Of a stretch of DNA of 64,000 nucleotides, positions 16,351 to 26,446 are shown in pieces (position 1 is the stretch's first letter; every line of letters starts with the position of its first letter). The DNA is from Aquabacter sp. L1I39. Its GTDB lineage: Bacteria > Pseudomonadota > Alphaproteobacteria > Rhizobiales > Xanthobacteraceae. The position numbers and the translations under genes are program-made. The notes beneath the pieces were generated by a model. That model was not told the origin of the DNA, made no database searches, and saw only the letters and a program-made list of their open reading frames with translations. The stretch covers positions 2,850,387-2,914,386 of the forward strand of contig NZ_CP072392.1 of the NCBI RefSeq assembly GCF_017742835.1. Direction: 5' to 3'.

Positions 16351-17058
16351 TCACCCGTTCAGGAGCTTGGCAGGGAGATCGTCGATGGAATCGACCACCA
16401 GGTCCGAATGGGGCACCAGGTCCTCCACCGGCGCCGGGCCCGACCGCACAAGGATGAAGCGCGCCCCCGCGCCGCGCGCGGCTGAAAGATCGTGGGCGCT
16501 GTCCCCGACCACCGCGACCGCGCCGGGAGGCAAACCGAAGGCATGGGCCGCAGCCGAGACCATGCCCGGGTCAGGTTTCGATCCAAAGCCGGAATCGTAG
16601 CCGTGCACGCGGTCCACGAAGTCCATGAGGCCGAGCGCGTCAGCTTGCGTGCGGGCGTTTTCTTCCGCGTCATTGGTGACGATGGCGAGCCGAAGCCCGG
16701 CGGCGTGCAGTCGGCCGAGCACGTCGGCCGGCCGGCCGATGGGGGTCAGGTGCCGCAGCCCGGCGTCGCAGAACAGGACATCGATGCGGTCGAACAAGGC
16801 TTGATCCGCTGGCAGGCCCAGCGCCTGTGCCCAGAGTGGGCCATAATGCGCCGATGAGCCGGCCACCAGGGGTGACGAGGGCAGGAAGCGTTCTTCGTCG
16901 GGCAGATAATGGCTGACCGCTTCCAGCCGCGCGAGGGCGTCCGCGTCCCCGTCTGCCAGCACGCGCATCACATGGCCGGCCGAGGGCCCCCAGGTGCGAT
17001 CGAAATGCACCAGCGTGCCATCCTTGTCGAACAGGAGCGCTTTCAGACCGCGCATCAT
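16351..17058 (-). CDS. HAD-family phosphatase (phosphoglycolate phosphatase-like)
   Basis: Encodes 235 residues. HAD motifs: FDKDGTL at residues 10-16 (nucleophile Asp12 if MM is used), AIVTND for motif II, and a conserved GDSAHDLSAARGAG for motif IV, with a helical cap between. This is the architecture of Gph and related small-molecule phosphatases; substrate specificity cannot be read. Two adjacent ATG codons start the frame (17058 and 17055). It heads a two-gene unit with the DUF1499 gene. Confidence 0.8.
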   Translation of the reverse strand: MMRGLKALLFDKDGTLVHFDRTWGPSAGHVMRVLADGDADALARLEAVSHYLPDEERFLPSSPLVAGSSAHYGPLWAQALGLPADQALFDRIDVLFCDAGLRHLTPIGRPADVLGRLHAAGLRLAIVTNDAEENARTQADALGLMDFVDRVHGYDSGFGSKPDPGMVSAAAHAFGLPPGAVAVVGDSAHDLSAARGAGARFILVRSGPAPVEDLVPHSDLVVDSIDDLPAKLLNG

Positions 17059-17195
17059 CGATCCCGCTTCGGCACCCGCTCAATGCGCGGCGCACCTGAG
17101 CTTCAAGAACCATGATCCGGCTTCCGGGACAACCGCCGGGGGCCATGGGATGGGGGGAATTCATTTTCCTGGATTATTTAACTATGATCATCGGA

Positions 17196-18527
17196 ATGAG
17201 ATTGCGCTCCACCGCTCACCCTCCGCCGCTGCGCCGGTGGACGCCCTCCCTTCCCGGTCCCCTCGCTCGGTTCGGAGGGGGGACATCCACAGCCCTGGCC
17301 CTGGCCTTCCTTTTGCTGCCGCTGGTGCCGGCCCGTGCCGTTCCCTTGCCCGTGCCACGGCCGGACATTGAGGCGGAGATGGGGGAGGAGAGCGAGGCCG
17401 AACCTCAGGCGGACGCTGCGTCGGCACCGCCCGCGCCCAATTTCTTTCAGCTTTTCCAGAGCCCTCCGCCCGCGCCCGCGCCCGCCCCTGCCGTGGCAGA
17501 GGAACCGGGGCCCCGTCCGGCGGAGGCGCCGGGCGGACAAGCCCGCTCGCCCCAGCCGCTGACCATAGGCGGAAAGCGCGTCGCCTATGTGCCCTTGCCC
17601 GAGCCGCGTCCCCTGGAACTAGACGAGACCGAGGAGGACGCGCAATCCGCCCCCGATGCGCCCGGCACCCAGGCGGCGGAAACGTCGGCCCAGGAGGTGG
17701 CGCCCCTCCTCATTCCCCCGCCGCCCCCCAGTGGCAGCCAGGTGGGACGACCGCAGAAGCCGTCCGGTGTCGAAGCCGTGGCGGGCGAGGACCTGCCGGA
17801 GGCATGCGCTAGCCTCGTCGCCCAGCAGGCCATGCTGGCCGTGCGCGTGGCGGCCATCGAATCGCCGGGCGCCTGCGGGCTTCCAGTGGCGGTGAAGGTT
17901 TCCGCCATCCGCCTTCAGGACGGCAAGCTGGTGACGTTGCAGCCGGCCGCCGTGCTCGCCTGCGAGACGGCCGTGAATTTCACCAACTGGATGCGGGACG
18001 ATATGGCCCCCGCCATCGAGACGATGGGCGCCCAGCTGGAAGCGATCAAGGTGGCGGCCTCCTATGACTGCCGTCCCCGCAACCGCATCCGGGGCGCGCA
18101 GATGAGCGAGCATGGCCGGGGCAATGCCATCGATGTGGGCGGCTTCGTGCTGTCCGACCAGCGTGTGCTGGACGTGAAGAAGAACGGCCTTCCCCTTCCG
18201 CTGCAGACCGCCATGAAGACCTCCGCTTGCGAGCGCTTCACCACGGTGCTCGGACCGGGGTCCGACGGCTATCACGAGGATCATATCCACGTGGACATTG
18301 CCAAGCGCCGGCTGGACATCCGCTTGTGCCGGTGGACCATCAAGGGGCCAACGCCACCGGCAGAGCCCGTGGTGGCGCGCGCGGGGCAGTCTGAGGGGGA
18401 AGCGGCAACCGGTTCGGGCTCTTCCCCGGCGTCGGACGCACGGCTCGCGGATGCATCGCCCATTCCCTTCCCGACCCCGCGTCCGCCATTGCCGGGAGAC
18501 CGACCGAACCGCGCCAGAGGCGGCTAG
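17196..18527 (+). CDS. Exported extensin-like protein with SEHGxGxAxD domain
   Basis: Encodes about 443 residues. A long signal peptide (LALAFLLLPLVPARA) is followed by roughly 180 residues rich in Pro, Ala and Glu with repeated PxPAP stretches, then the extensin-like C-terminal domain. That domain carries SEHGRGNAIDVGGF and HEDHIHVDIAKR, the His/Asp/HxH arrangement of a peptidase M15-like zinc fold, so it may trim peptidoglycan. The C-terminal tail is again Pro/Ser rich. The start is uncertain: in-frame ATGs exist at 17112, 17184 and 17196 and none has a good ribosome site. A TATGAT resembling a -10 box overlaps 17183, which would favour the later start. Confidence 0.75.
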   Translation: MRLRSTAHPPPLRRWTPSLPGPLARFGGGTSTALALAFLLLPLVPARAVPLPVPRPDIEAEMGEESEAEPQADAASAPPAPNFFQLFQSPPPAPAPAPAVAEEPGPRPAEAPGGQARSPQPLTIGGKRVAYVPLPEPRPLELDETEEDAQSAPDAPGTQAAETSAQEVAPLLIPPPPPSGSQVGRPQKPSGVEAVAGEDLPEACASLVAQQAMLAVRVAAIESPGACGLPVAVKVSAIRLQDGKLVTLQPAAVLACETAVNFTNWMRDDMAPAIETMGAQLEAIKVAASYDCRPRNRIRGAQMSEHGRGNAIDVGGFVLSDQRVLDVKKNGLPLPLQTAMKTSACERFTTVLGPGSDGYHEDHIHVDIAKRRLDIRLCRWTIKGPTPPAEPVVARAGQSEGEAATGSGSSPASDARLADASPIPFPTPRPPLPGDRPNRARGG

Positions 18528-18930
18528 AGCTCGTCCACGCGAACTGGGACCGGTTCGCGGAAAGGACGCGTGTTGGAAAGGACAGAGCCCTGCGGCATGT
18601 CCACGGAACGCTGAAGCCTTTTTGCGGGAGGGGACGGGAGCGGCTCGGTCCTCTGCGTTCAGGTGACTGCGCGTCTGAGGCGCTGGGCTTTATGACCGCC
18701 AGGCAACACGGCGTGACCGGGTCGCGGCGCCTGTCCCGCCGACCGGGTCCAGGGTTCGGTCGCGCCACGGCAAAAGCTCATCCCATCCTGTGACCGCCGC
18801 CCGCCTCTTCTCGCGACGGGAGACAATGAGGCGACAACCCGCGGGCAATTCAAACACTCACGTGCGCATACCGTGCGTGCCCTGTCTGGCGAGGGACCCT
18901 GGGCACGAGTGAACCGAGCGTCCGGGGCAC
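18528..18930. other. Intergenic region without a supported gene
   Basis: A hairpin (CGCGAAC / GTTCGCG, 18538-18559) just after the extensin-like gene may end its transcript, though no T-run follows. The remaining 370 bases have only short overlapping frames with no ribosome sites. I see nothing else in it. Confidence 0.45.
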
Positions 18931-18969
18931 AAACAAAAACGGCCGGCGCTCGCCTGGAGCACCGGCCGT
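18931..18969 (-). terminator. Rho-independent terminator of the L,D-transpeptidase gene
   Basis: Leftwards the stem ACGGCCGG...CCGGCCGT (8 bp, with extra pairing inside) is followed by GTTTTTGTTTGT. It lies 28 bases past the stop codon. A classical intrinsic terminator. Confidence 0.8.
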
Positions 18970-18997
18970 CTTCCCCAGCCCCTGATGGATAATGTCC

Positions 18998-19600
18998 TCA
19001 GAGAACAACCACCGTCGCGCCGGTGGGCACGCGGTTATAAAGATCGATCACGTCCTCGTTCAGCATGCGGATGCAGCCCGACGAGATCGCCTGCCCCAGA
19101 TATTCCGGCTGGTTGGTGCCGTGGATGCGGAAGAGCGTGTCCTTGGACCCCTGGTAGAGGTAGAGCGCGCGAGCCCCCATCGGATTGTGCGGGCCGGGAC
19201 CCACATAGGAGGGCAGACCGGCAATGCGCTGGTGAATTTCGGGGGTGGGCGTCCAGCTCGGCCATTCGGCCTTGCGGCCCACCTTGGCGGTGCCGTGGAA
19301 GGCAAGACCTTCCTCGCCCACCGTCACTCCGTAGCGGATGGCGGTGCCGTCAGCCTGCACGAGATAAAGGAACTTCTTGTCGGTATCGACAATGACCGTG
19401 CCCGGCTTCTCGGTGCCCTTATATTCCACGATATGCCGCGCATACTGCCCCTCGGGCTTGACCTTCGCGTAGGGCGCGTTTGCGAGCAGCTGCTTATCCC
19501 GAGGCTTCATCGCGGCTTCAGGCGCCGGGGCAGGGGTCTCAGTGACGCAACCTGCCAAGAAAACCGCGAGCAGAACAGCCGGGACCGTCCGCATCGTCAT
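18998..19600 (-). CDS. L,D-transpeptidase lipoprotein (YkuD domain)
   Basis: Encodes 200 residues. The N-terminus is a lipoprotein signal with lipobox LAGC (Cys18), so the protein is anchored to a membrane facing the periplasm. The YkuD domain carries HGTNQPEYLG followed by SSGCIRM, giving the catalytic His and Cys. Such enzymes make 3-3 peptidoglycan cross-links or attach proteins to the wall. GAGG lies five bases before the ATG at 19600; an ATG six bases later is also possible. It has its own strong terminator. Confidence 0.9.
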   Translation of the reverse strand: MTMRTVPAVLLAVFLAGCVTETPAPAPEAAMKPRDKQLLANAPYAKVKPEGQYARHIVEYKGTEKPGTVIVDTDKKFLYLVQADGTAIRYGVTVGEEGLAFHGTAKVGRKAEWPSWTPTPEIHQRIAGLPSYVGPGPHNPMGARALYLYQGSKDTLFRIHGTNQPEYLGQAISSGCIRMLNEDVIDLYNRVPTGATVVVL

Positions 19601-19844
19601 GACCGCCTCGTGAATTATGGTGAACGGAATCAACTCGTGGCGAATGGATTACCGGAATGCGTCGCGGCCTTGAAGGGGCCGCAAAGGCGCCACGATGCGG
19701 TGCGGAAAAGGCGTGGCAAAAATGTCTCAGAGAGCGGCCTTCGCGTTCCGTTAAGACGGCGTTGCAAGCTTTAGGCGATGCTTGCGCACTATGACCTTGG
19801 TGACGCCCCTGCGTTTGCACAGTTTCGACGCAGTTGCTCACCAT

Positions 19845-19863
19845 CTGTGAGGTGTCTTCACAG
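19845..19863 (+). promoter_or_regulatory. CRP-like inverted repeat upstream of a small gene
   Basis: CTGTGA-N7-TCACAG is a perfect inverted repeat resembling TGTGA-N6-TCACA but with one extra spacer base. It lies 50 bases before the 68-residue reading frame, in the 312-base gap that also holds the L,D-transpeptidase promoter. Confidence 0.25.
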
Positions 19864-19912
19864 CACGGCGTATCTGGCTTAGGCAGAGCGCCCGATTACG
19901 GAGAAAGGTAAG

Positions 19913-20119
19913 ATGGACCAGTCCCAGCCGAGCCAGCAGCAGCAGGCCCGTCCCGAGTCTCACCAGGAGCGTCACGCCGCCCAGGTCAGCCAGTGGCGCG
20001 ACATCGGCATCACGGCCGTCGCCGCCGCCGCCCGCTATGCCGGCGACACCAAGGCCGCTGCCGCCGCCAAGCAAAACAAGGTCGTAACCCTCCGCGATCT
20101 CGACTATTTCCCGGGCTGA
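19913..20119 (+). CDS. Small hypothetical protein, 68 residues
   Basis: A short frame with a good ribosome site (GAAAGGTAAG before ATG). The protein opens with a Gln/Ser/His-rich stretch (SQPSQQQQARPESHQER), then an alanine-rich helix (ITAVAAAARYAGDTKAAAAA) and a charged tail KQNKVVTLRDLDYFPG. No signal peptide or membrane helix. I do not recognise a family. The CRP-like repeat upstream and the 90-base gap to corA suggest it has its own promoter and may read into corA. Confidence 0.55.
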   Translation: MDQSQPSQQQQARPESHQERHAAQVSQWRDIGITAVAAAARYAGDTKAAAAAKQNKVVTLRDLDYFPG

Positions 20120-20209
20120 TCGCACGCCCCGGCGCCGCGCCGCCGGGGGCGATGCCCGACCCCATCGCGATAGCCTTGCGCCCACCGTCCCCGGAGTGGA
20201 ATTCGGTAG

Positions 20210-21187
20210 ATGCTCGTTGCCTATATCGCCCAAGGTGGGGCTCTAAAGACTCAGGTCGTGGGTCCGCAGGATGCGGCCCCCTCGGACGCCGTCTGGCTTG
20301 ATCTCGTATCGCCAGTAGACGGGGAGGACGGCCGGGTTGAAGCTGCCGTCGGGGTGGAGATCCCGACGCGCGAGGAAATGCAGGAAATCGAGCCGTCCAG
20401 CCGGCTCTATGTGCAGGACGGGGCGCGATACATGACGCTGTCCGTCCTGTGCGGGGCGATGACCGACACCCCATCTGTGACGCCCGTGACCTTCATTCTC
20501 GCCAATGGCAAGCTGGTCACCGTCCGCTATGCGGAACCCCGAGCCTTTCCGCTGCTCGCGCAGCGCATGCAGAAGGCCTGCCCCGTTCGGGTGACGGGCG
20601 AGGTCCTGCTGTTCGAATTCCTAGACACCATCATCGATCGCACAGCCGACGTCCTGGAGCATTGCGCCGCAGGCATCGAGCGGCTGTCGAAGCGCGTGTT
20701 CGAGCGCGAGCAGGGCGGCAACGCCAACAAGCAGTATCGCGCGATCCTCACCCATGTAGGCCGCCAGGAGGGGTTGACCTCTTACGCGCGGGAAAGCCTC
20801 TCGTCTCTCTCTCGTATGCTGGCTTTCCTGGGCGCGGAGATTGAGGATGTGCAAGCCATCTCCAAGGAGCAGCGCTCGGCCCTGAAATCCATGCATCGCG
20901 ACGTGGCGGGCCTGGCGGACTATGCCAATTTCCTCGCCAACAAGCTGCAATTCCTGCTGGACGGCACCATCGGCATGGTCAGCCTCGAGCAGAACAACAT
21001 CATCAAGATTTTCGCCGTGCTTTCGGTGGTGTTGATGCCGCCGACCCTCATCGCCTCCATCTACGGCATGAACTTTCAGCACATGCCGGAGCTTCATGCC
21101 GCTATCGGCTATCCCCTGGCGCTGACGGCCATGGCGGTATCGGCCATCACGCCCTACCTGTTCTTCAAGTGGCGGGGCTGGCTTTAG
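20210..21187 (+). CDS. corA: CorA-family magnesium/divalent cation transporter
   Basis: Encodes 325 residues. The large cytoplasmic N-terminal domain is mostly helical (NKQYRAILTHVGRQEGL region), and two membrane helices sit at the C-terminus around 265-285 and 300-320. The selectivity motif is YGMNF, followed by MPEL in the periplasmic loop, exactly as in CorA pentamers that import Mg2+ (or Co2+/Ni2+). The C-terminus KWRGWL is the usual basic end. The stop lies six bases before the end of a convergent SDR gene. Confidence 0.9.
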   Translation: MLVAYIAQGGALKTQVVGPQDAAPSDAVWLDLVSPVDGEDGRVEAAVGVEIPTREEMQEIEPSSRLYVQDGARYMTLSVLCGAMTDTPSVTPVTFILANGKLVTVRYAEPRAFPLLAQRMQKACPVRVTGEVLLFEFLDTIIDRTADVLEHCAAGIERLSKRVFEREQGGNANKQYRAILTHVGRQEGLTSYARESLSSLSRMLAFLGAEIEDVQAISKEQRSALKSMHRDVAGLADYANFLANKLQFLLDGTIGMVSLEQNNIIKIFAVLSVVLMPPTLIASIYGMNFQHMPELHAAIGYPLALTAMAVSAITPYLFFKWRGWL

Positions 21188-21193
21188 GGCCGA

Positions 21194-21943
21194 TCACACC
21201 GCCTGGCCGCCGTCGATGTGGATCTCCGCCCCGTTGAGGTAGGAGGAGGTCTCCGTGCACAGCACATAGATGATCTTGGCCACCTCATCGGGGGTACCGA
21301 GGCGCCGCATGGGGATTTCGGCGACGATTTTGTCCGTGCCGGGAGAGAGGATGGCCGTGTCGATCTCGCCTGGCGCGATGGCGTTCACGCGCACGCCAAT
21401 GGGACCGAAGTCCCGCGCCATCTCCCGCGTCAGGGCCGCCAGTGCCGCCTTGGAGGTGGCATAGGCTGCGCCGGCGAAGGGGTGCACGCGAGAACCGGCG
21501 ATGGAGGTGACGTTCACCACCGAGCCCTTGGCCTTGCGCAATTCCTCCCGAAGCCCGCCCGCCAGCAGAATGGGGGCGAAGAAATTCACCTGGAACACCT
21601 GAGTCCAGGTGCTCCAGGCGGTGTCCAGCGTATCGAGCCGCGTGCCGCCCGGTCCCTTCGGCGAGATGCCGGCATTGTTGACCAGGGCATGCAACTCGCC
21701 GGCCGGAAGGCGGTTCTTGATCTCCTGCACAGCCTCCAGGGTGTTGTCGGGATCGGAGAGGTCCACCTGGATATGGTCCTCCGGTCCCGCCGCCCACGGG
21801 CATTGCTCGGGGAAAGGCTGGCGCGAGCAGGTGATGACCCGCCAGCCGGCGCTTGAGAATCGCTTCACCGTCGCGTGCCCGATCCCCCGGGAGGCGCCGG
21901 TCAGCAGCATGATGCGCGGAGGCTGGTTGGAGGCGGGGGGCAT
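21194..21943 (-). CDS. Short-chain dehydrogenase/reductase
   Basis: Encodes 249 residues. Cofactor motif TGASRGIG near residue 15, NNAG near 87, catalytic Ser in VTSIAGS and YATSK as YxxxK are all present, and the C-terminal IHIDGGQAV is typical of classical SDRs (FabG-like). The substrate is unknown. The gene begins 44 bases after the stop of pdxH on the same strand and is likely co-transcribed with it, which may only reflect gene packing. Confidence 0.85.
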   Translation of the reverse strand: MPPASNQPPRIMLLTGASRGIGHATVKRFSSAGWRVITCSRQPFPEQCPWAAGPEDHIQVDLSDPDNTLEAVQEIKNRLPAGELHALVNNAGISPKGPGGTRLDTLDTAWSTWTQVFQVNFFAPILLAGGLREELRKAKGSVVNVTSIAGSRVHPFAGAAYATSKAALAALTREMARDFGPIGVRVNAIAPGEIDTAILSPGTDKIVAEIPMRRLGTPDEVAKIIYVLCTETSSYLNGAEIHIDGGQAV

Positions 21944-21987
21944 GATCGGGTTCGTCCTGTGAATGAGAAAAGAGCGCCGGCGCCGGC

Positions 21988-22626
21988 TCAGGGGAAGAGC
22001 CGCGTGCGCTCCCAGGGGGTATCAGCAGAGGGGCGGCGGAAGACGACGCGGTCGTGCAGTCGGAACGGGCGATCATGCCAGAATTCCACTGCCACGGGCA
22101 CGATCCTGAACCCGGTCCAATGGGGCGGGCGGGGGACGGTCCCGATGGCATATTTTGCCGTGGTGCTGGCCACAGCTGCTTCGAGCGCGAATCGGCCCTC
22201 AAGCGGGCGCGACTGGCGGCTGGCCCAGGCGCCGATCTGGGACAGGCGCGGACGGGTGGCGAAATAGTCGTCCGCCTCTTGCTCGGTGACCTGTTCCACC
22301 GGCCCGCGCACCCGCACCTGGCGGCGCAGCGACTTCCAGTGGAACACAAGGGCTGCCTTCGGATTACCAGCCAACTCGCGGCCCTTGGCGCTCTCAGTGT
22401 TGGTGAAGAACACAAATCCGCGGGTATCAAGGCCCTTCAGCAGCACCATGCGGGCGTCGGGCAGGCCGGTCTCGTCGACGGTTGCCAGCGTCATGGCGTT
22501 GGGATCATTGGGCTCGGACCGCTCTGCGTCGGAAAGCCATTCAGAAAAAAGACGAAATGGTTCGTCGGCAAGGGTGAAATCACCGGACGTTAAGGGATTT
22601 GGGGCTTCCTTGGTGGCATCGGTCAT
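21988..22626 (-). CDS. pdxH: Pyridoxamine 5'-phosphate oxidase
   Basis: Encodes 212 residues. The FMN-binding split-barrel is recognisable by [50 protein letters not shown] and the C-terminal [14 protein letters not shown], all PdxH signatures. It oxidises pyridoxine or pyridoxamine 5'-phosphate to pyridoxal 5'-phosphate with FMN and oxygen. Length and both substrate-binding Arg regions are normal. Its start codon is only two bases from that of a divergent lipoprotein gene. Confidence 0.93.
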   Translation of the reverse strand: MTDATKEAPNPLTSGDFTLADEPFRLFSEWLSDAERSEPNDPNAMTLATVDETGLPDARMVLLKGLDTRGFVFFTNTESAKGRELAGNPKAALVFHWKSLRRQVRVRGPVEQVTEQEADDYFATRPRLSQIGAWASRQSRPLEGRFALEAAVASTTAKYAIGTVPRPPHWTGFRIVPVAVEFWHDRPFRLHDRVVFRRPSADTPWERTRLFP

Positions 22627-22628
22627 GT

Positions 22629-23153
22629 ATGGGGGCCCTTCCCGTGTCGCGTCTTGAAGTCAGTGCGGCGTACGGCCGTGCGAGATCGGGCCTATATAAG
22701 GGTATTAGCGGCCTGCGCCCAGCACTGCGCCTGTGCCTGAAGGGCGCATTGGGCCTGCTGGCTGTGGCGAGCGTGGGTGGATGCGGCACTCTGTCGTTCC
22801 TGGATTCGGACCCTATCGTCACCGGCTCGCTGAAGGTGCAGCCGGTCTCGGCGCCCGTGCCAGAGGGCCCCGTGCCCCAGGGGATTGGCGCCAGCGACTG
22901 GTCCCATGCAAAGATGGCGCTCGCCCAGGCGCTTCAGGTGCGCGAGGCCGGCGCAAGCATGCCGTGGGATAACCCTTCCACCGGCGCGCGTGGGACGGCG
23001 ACGCCGCTCGGTGCCGTGAAGGACAATGGGTGTCGCGATTTCCGCATTGGAATCGTCGACACCACGGGCGAACATTGGGTACAGGGCGAGGCGTGCAAGG
23101 ACGGCAAGGGCGAGACCAGTCTGTCGCAGGTCAGGGTTCTCGGACGCGCTTGA
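22629..23153 (+). CDS. Surface-antigen-like outer lipoprotein (RT0821/Lpp0805 type)
   Basis: Encodes 174 residues from the ATG. A hydrophobic stretch ending VASVGGCG gives a lipobox Cys near residue 51; the mature part carries [15 protein letters not shown] and NGCRDF, characteristic of RT0821/Lpp0805 surface proteins related to the 17-kDa antigen but without its glycine-zipper domain. Probably an outer-membrane lipoprotein of unknown role. The start is doubtful: 38 residues precede the hydrophobic core, and a TATATAAG at 22693 could be a -10 box that would place transcription inside the annotated frame. No better in-frame ATG was found. Confidence 0.65.
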   Translation: MGALPVSRLEVSAAYGRARSGLYKGISGLRPALRLCLKGALGLLAVASVGGCGTLSFLDSDPIVTGSLKVQPVSAPVPEGPVPQGIGASDWSHAKMALAQALQVREAGASMPWDNPSTGARGTATPLGAVKDNGCRDFRIGIVDTTGEHWVQGEACKDGKGETSLSQVRVLGRA

Positions 23154-23235
23154 GCAGGGGCGTTGCAATCGGGCAACATCGCCCCCAAATGACGGGTGCG
23201 GTCCCCCGGAAGCGGGGACCCAGAGGTGAGAATTC

Positions 23236-24189
23236 ATGCGCGATCCATACGACATCCTCGGCGTTGCCAAGGCCGCCGACGAAGCCGAGATCAAGCGCGC
23301 CTATCGGCGTCTGGCGAAGAAGCTGCATCCCGACGCCAACAAGGACGACCCGAAGGCGCAGGACAAGTTTGCGGAGCTGAACTCCGCCTATGAGATTTTG
23401 TCCGACAAGGACAAGCGCGGCCAGTATGACCGCGGCGAGATCGATGCCGAGGGCAAGCCCAAGATGCACGATTTCGCCGGCTTCGGTGGCGGCGGACGGG
23501 GGCCTGGCGGCTTTTCCGGCTTCGACGGCGACACCATCTTCGAGAGCTTTTCCTTCGGTCCGGAAGGCGTGCGTCGCCAGGGGCGCAAGGGAGCCGGCGC
23601 GTCCTTCGAGGATCTCGGGGATATTTTCGGCGGCTTCGGCAAACAGCGGCGCTCCGCTGGCGGAGGATTTGCGCCGCAAGCGGGTGCGGATACCGAGCTG
23701 ACGCTCGCGGTCAGCTATGAGGAAGCGGTCCACGGCGCCACCAAGCGCGTGATGCTGCCCAATGGCAAGCAGGTGGAGGTGAAGATCGCCGCCGGCACGC
23801 TGGAAGGCCACCGCATGCGCATGAAGGGCCAGGGCGAGCCAAGCCCCATGGGTGGCGCGCCAGGCGATGCCTATGTGACCATCTCCTATGCGCCCCATGC
23901 CAACTATAAGCGGGAAGGCGAGGACATCCGCTATGATGCACCCGTGCCGCTTGAGGACGCGGTGCTCGGCGCCAAGGTGCGCGTGCCCACCCTGTCCGGC
24001 GCGGTGGACCTCAACATTCCCGCCTGGACATCGGGCGGGCGCACCTTCCGCCTGCGCGGCAAGGGGCTGCCCAAGGCAGCCGGCGGCCATGGCGACCTGC
24101 TGGTGACCGTCAATGTGGCGCTCCCGTCCGACCATGACGAGGCGCTGGCCGAACTGATGCGCAAGCGCCGGGGCACGGCCGGTGCCTGA
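23236..24189 (+). CDS. DnaJ/CbpA-like class B J-domain co-chaperone
   Basis: Encodes 317 residues. The J domain spans 1-70 with the essential HPD (LHPDANKDD). A Gly/Phe-rich linker ([11 protein letters not shown] and GDIFGGFGK) follows, then two C-terminal peptide-binding domains starting at [16 protein letters not shown]. The cysteine-rich zinc domain of DnaJ is absent, so this is a CbpA/DjlB-type co-chaperone that stimulates DnaK. AGGTGAG precedes the ATG by six bases. Tandem terminators close the transcript. Confidence 0.88.
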   Translation: MRDPYDILGVAKAADEAEIKRAYRRLAKKLHPDANKDDPKAQDKFAELNSAYEILSDKDKRGQYDRGEIDAEGKPKMHDFAGFGGGGRGPGGFSGFDGDTIFESFSFGPEGVRRQGRKGAGASFEDLGDIFGGFGKQRRSAGGGFAPQAGADTELTLAVSYEEAVHGATKRVMLPNGKQVEVKIAAGTLEGHRMRMKGQGEPSPMGGAPGDAYVTISYAPHANYKREGEDIRYDAPVPLEDAVLGAKVRVPTLSGAVDLNIPAWTSGGRTFRLRGKGLPKAAGGHGDLLVTVNVALPSDHDEALAELMRKRRGTAGA

Positions 24190-24212
24190 GCGGGACCCAG
24201 ACTTATCCAAGA

Positions 24213-24247
24213 AAAAGCCCGCGCCGGCTGGACCGGCGCGGGCTTTT
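24213..24247. terminator. Strong bidirectional terminator hairpin
   Basis: A perfect 15-bp inverted repeat AAAAGCCCGCGCCGG / CCGGCGCGGGCTTTT with loop CTGGA lies between the convergent DnaJ-like and thiC genes. The A- and T-tracts on the stem serve termination in both directions. Confidence 0.85.
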
Positions 24248-24257
24248 CTCGTTTGGG

Positions 24258-24291
24258 GGGCTCATCCCCGCCGGGGTGAGCCCGGGTTTTT

Positions 24292-24292
<1 letters not shown>
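24258..24292 (+). terminator. Second, rightward terminator
   Basis: GGGCTCATCCC / GGGTGAGCCC forms an 11-bp stem with one G-U pair and a four-base loop, followed by GGGTTTTTT. It backs up the first hairpin for the DnaJ-like transcript and touches the last base of the thiC frame. Confidence 0.7.
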
Positions 24293-26376
<2,084 letters not shown>

Positions 26377-26446
26377 TAATGCCAGCATGGGCCATAGAGG
26401 ATTTTTCTGTCAATCTTGCGCTGCAACAATGCAGGCCACGTTTGCC

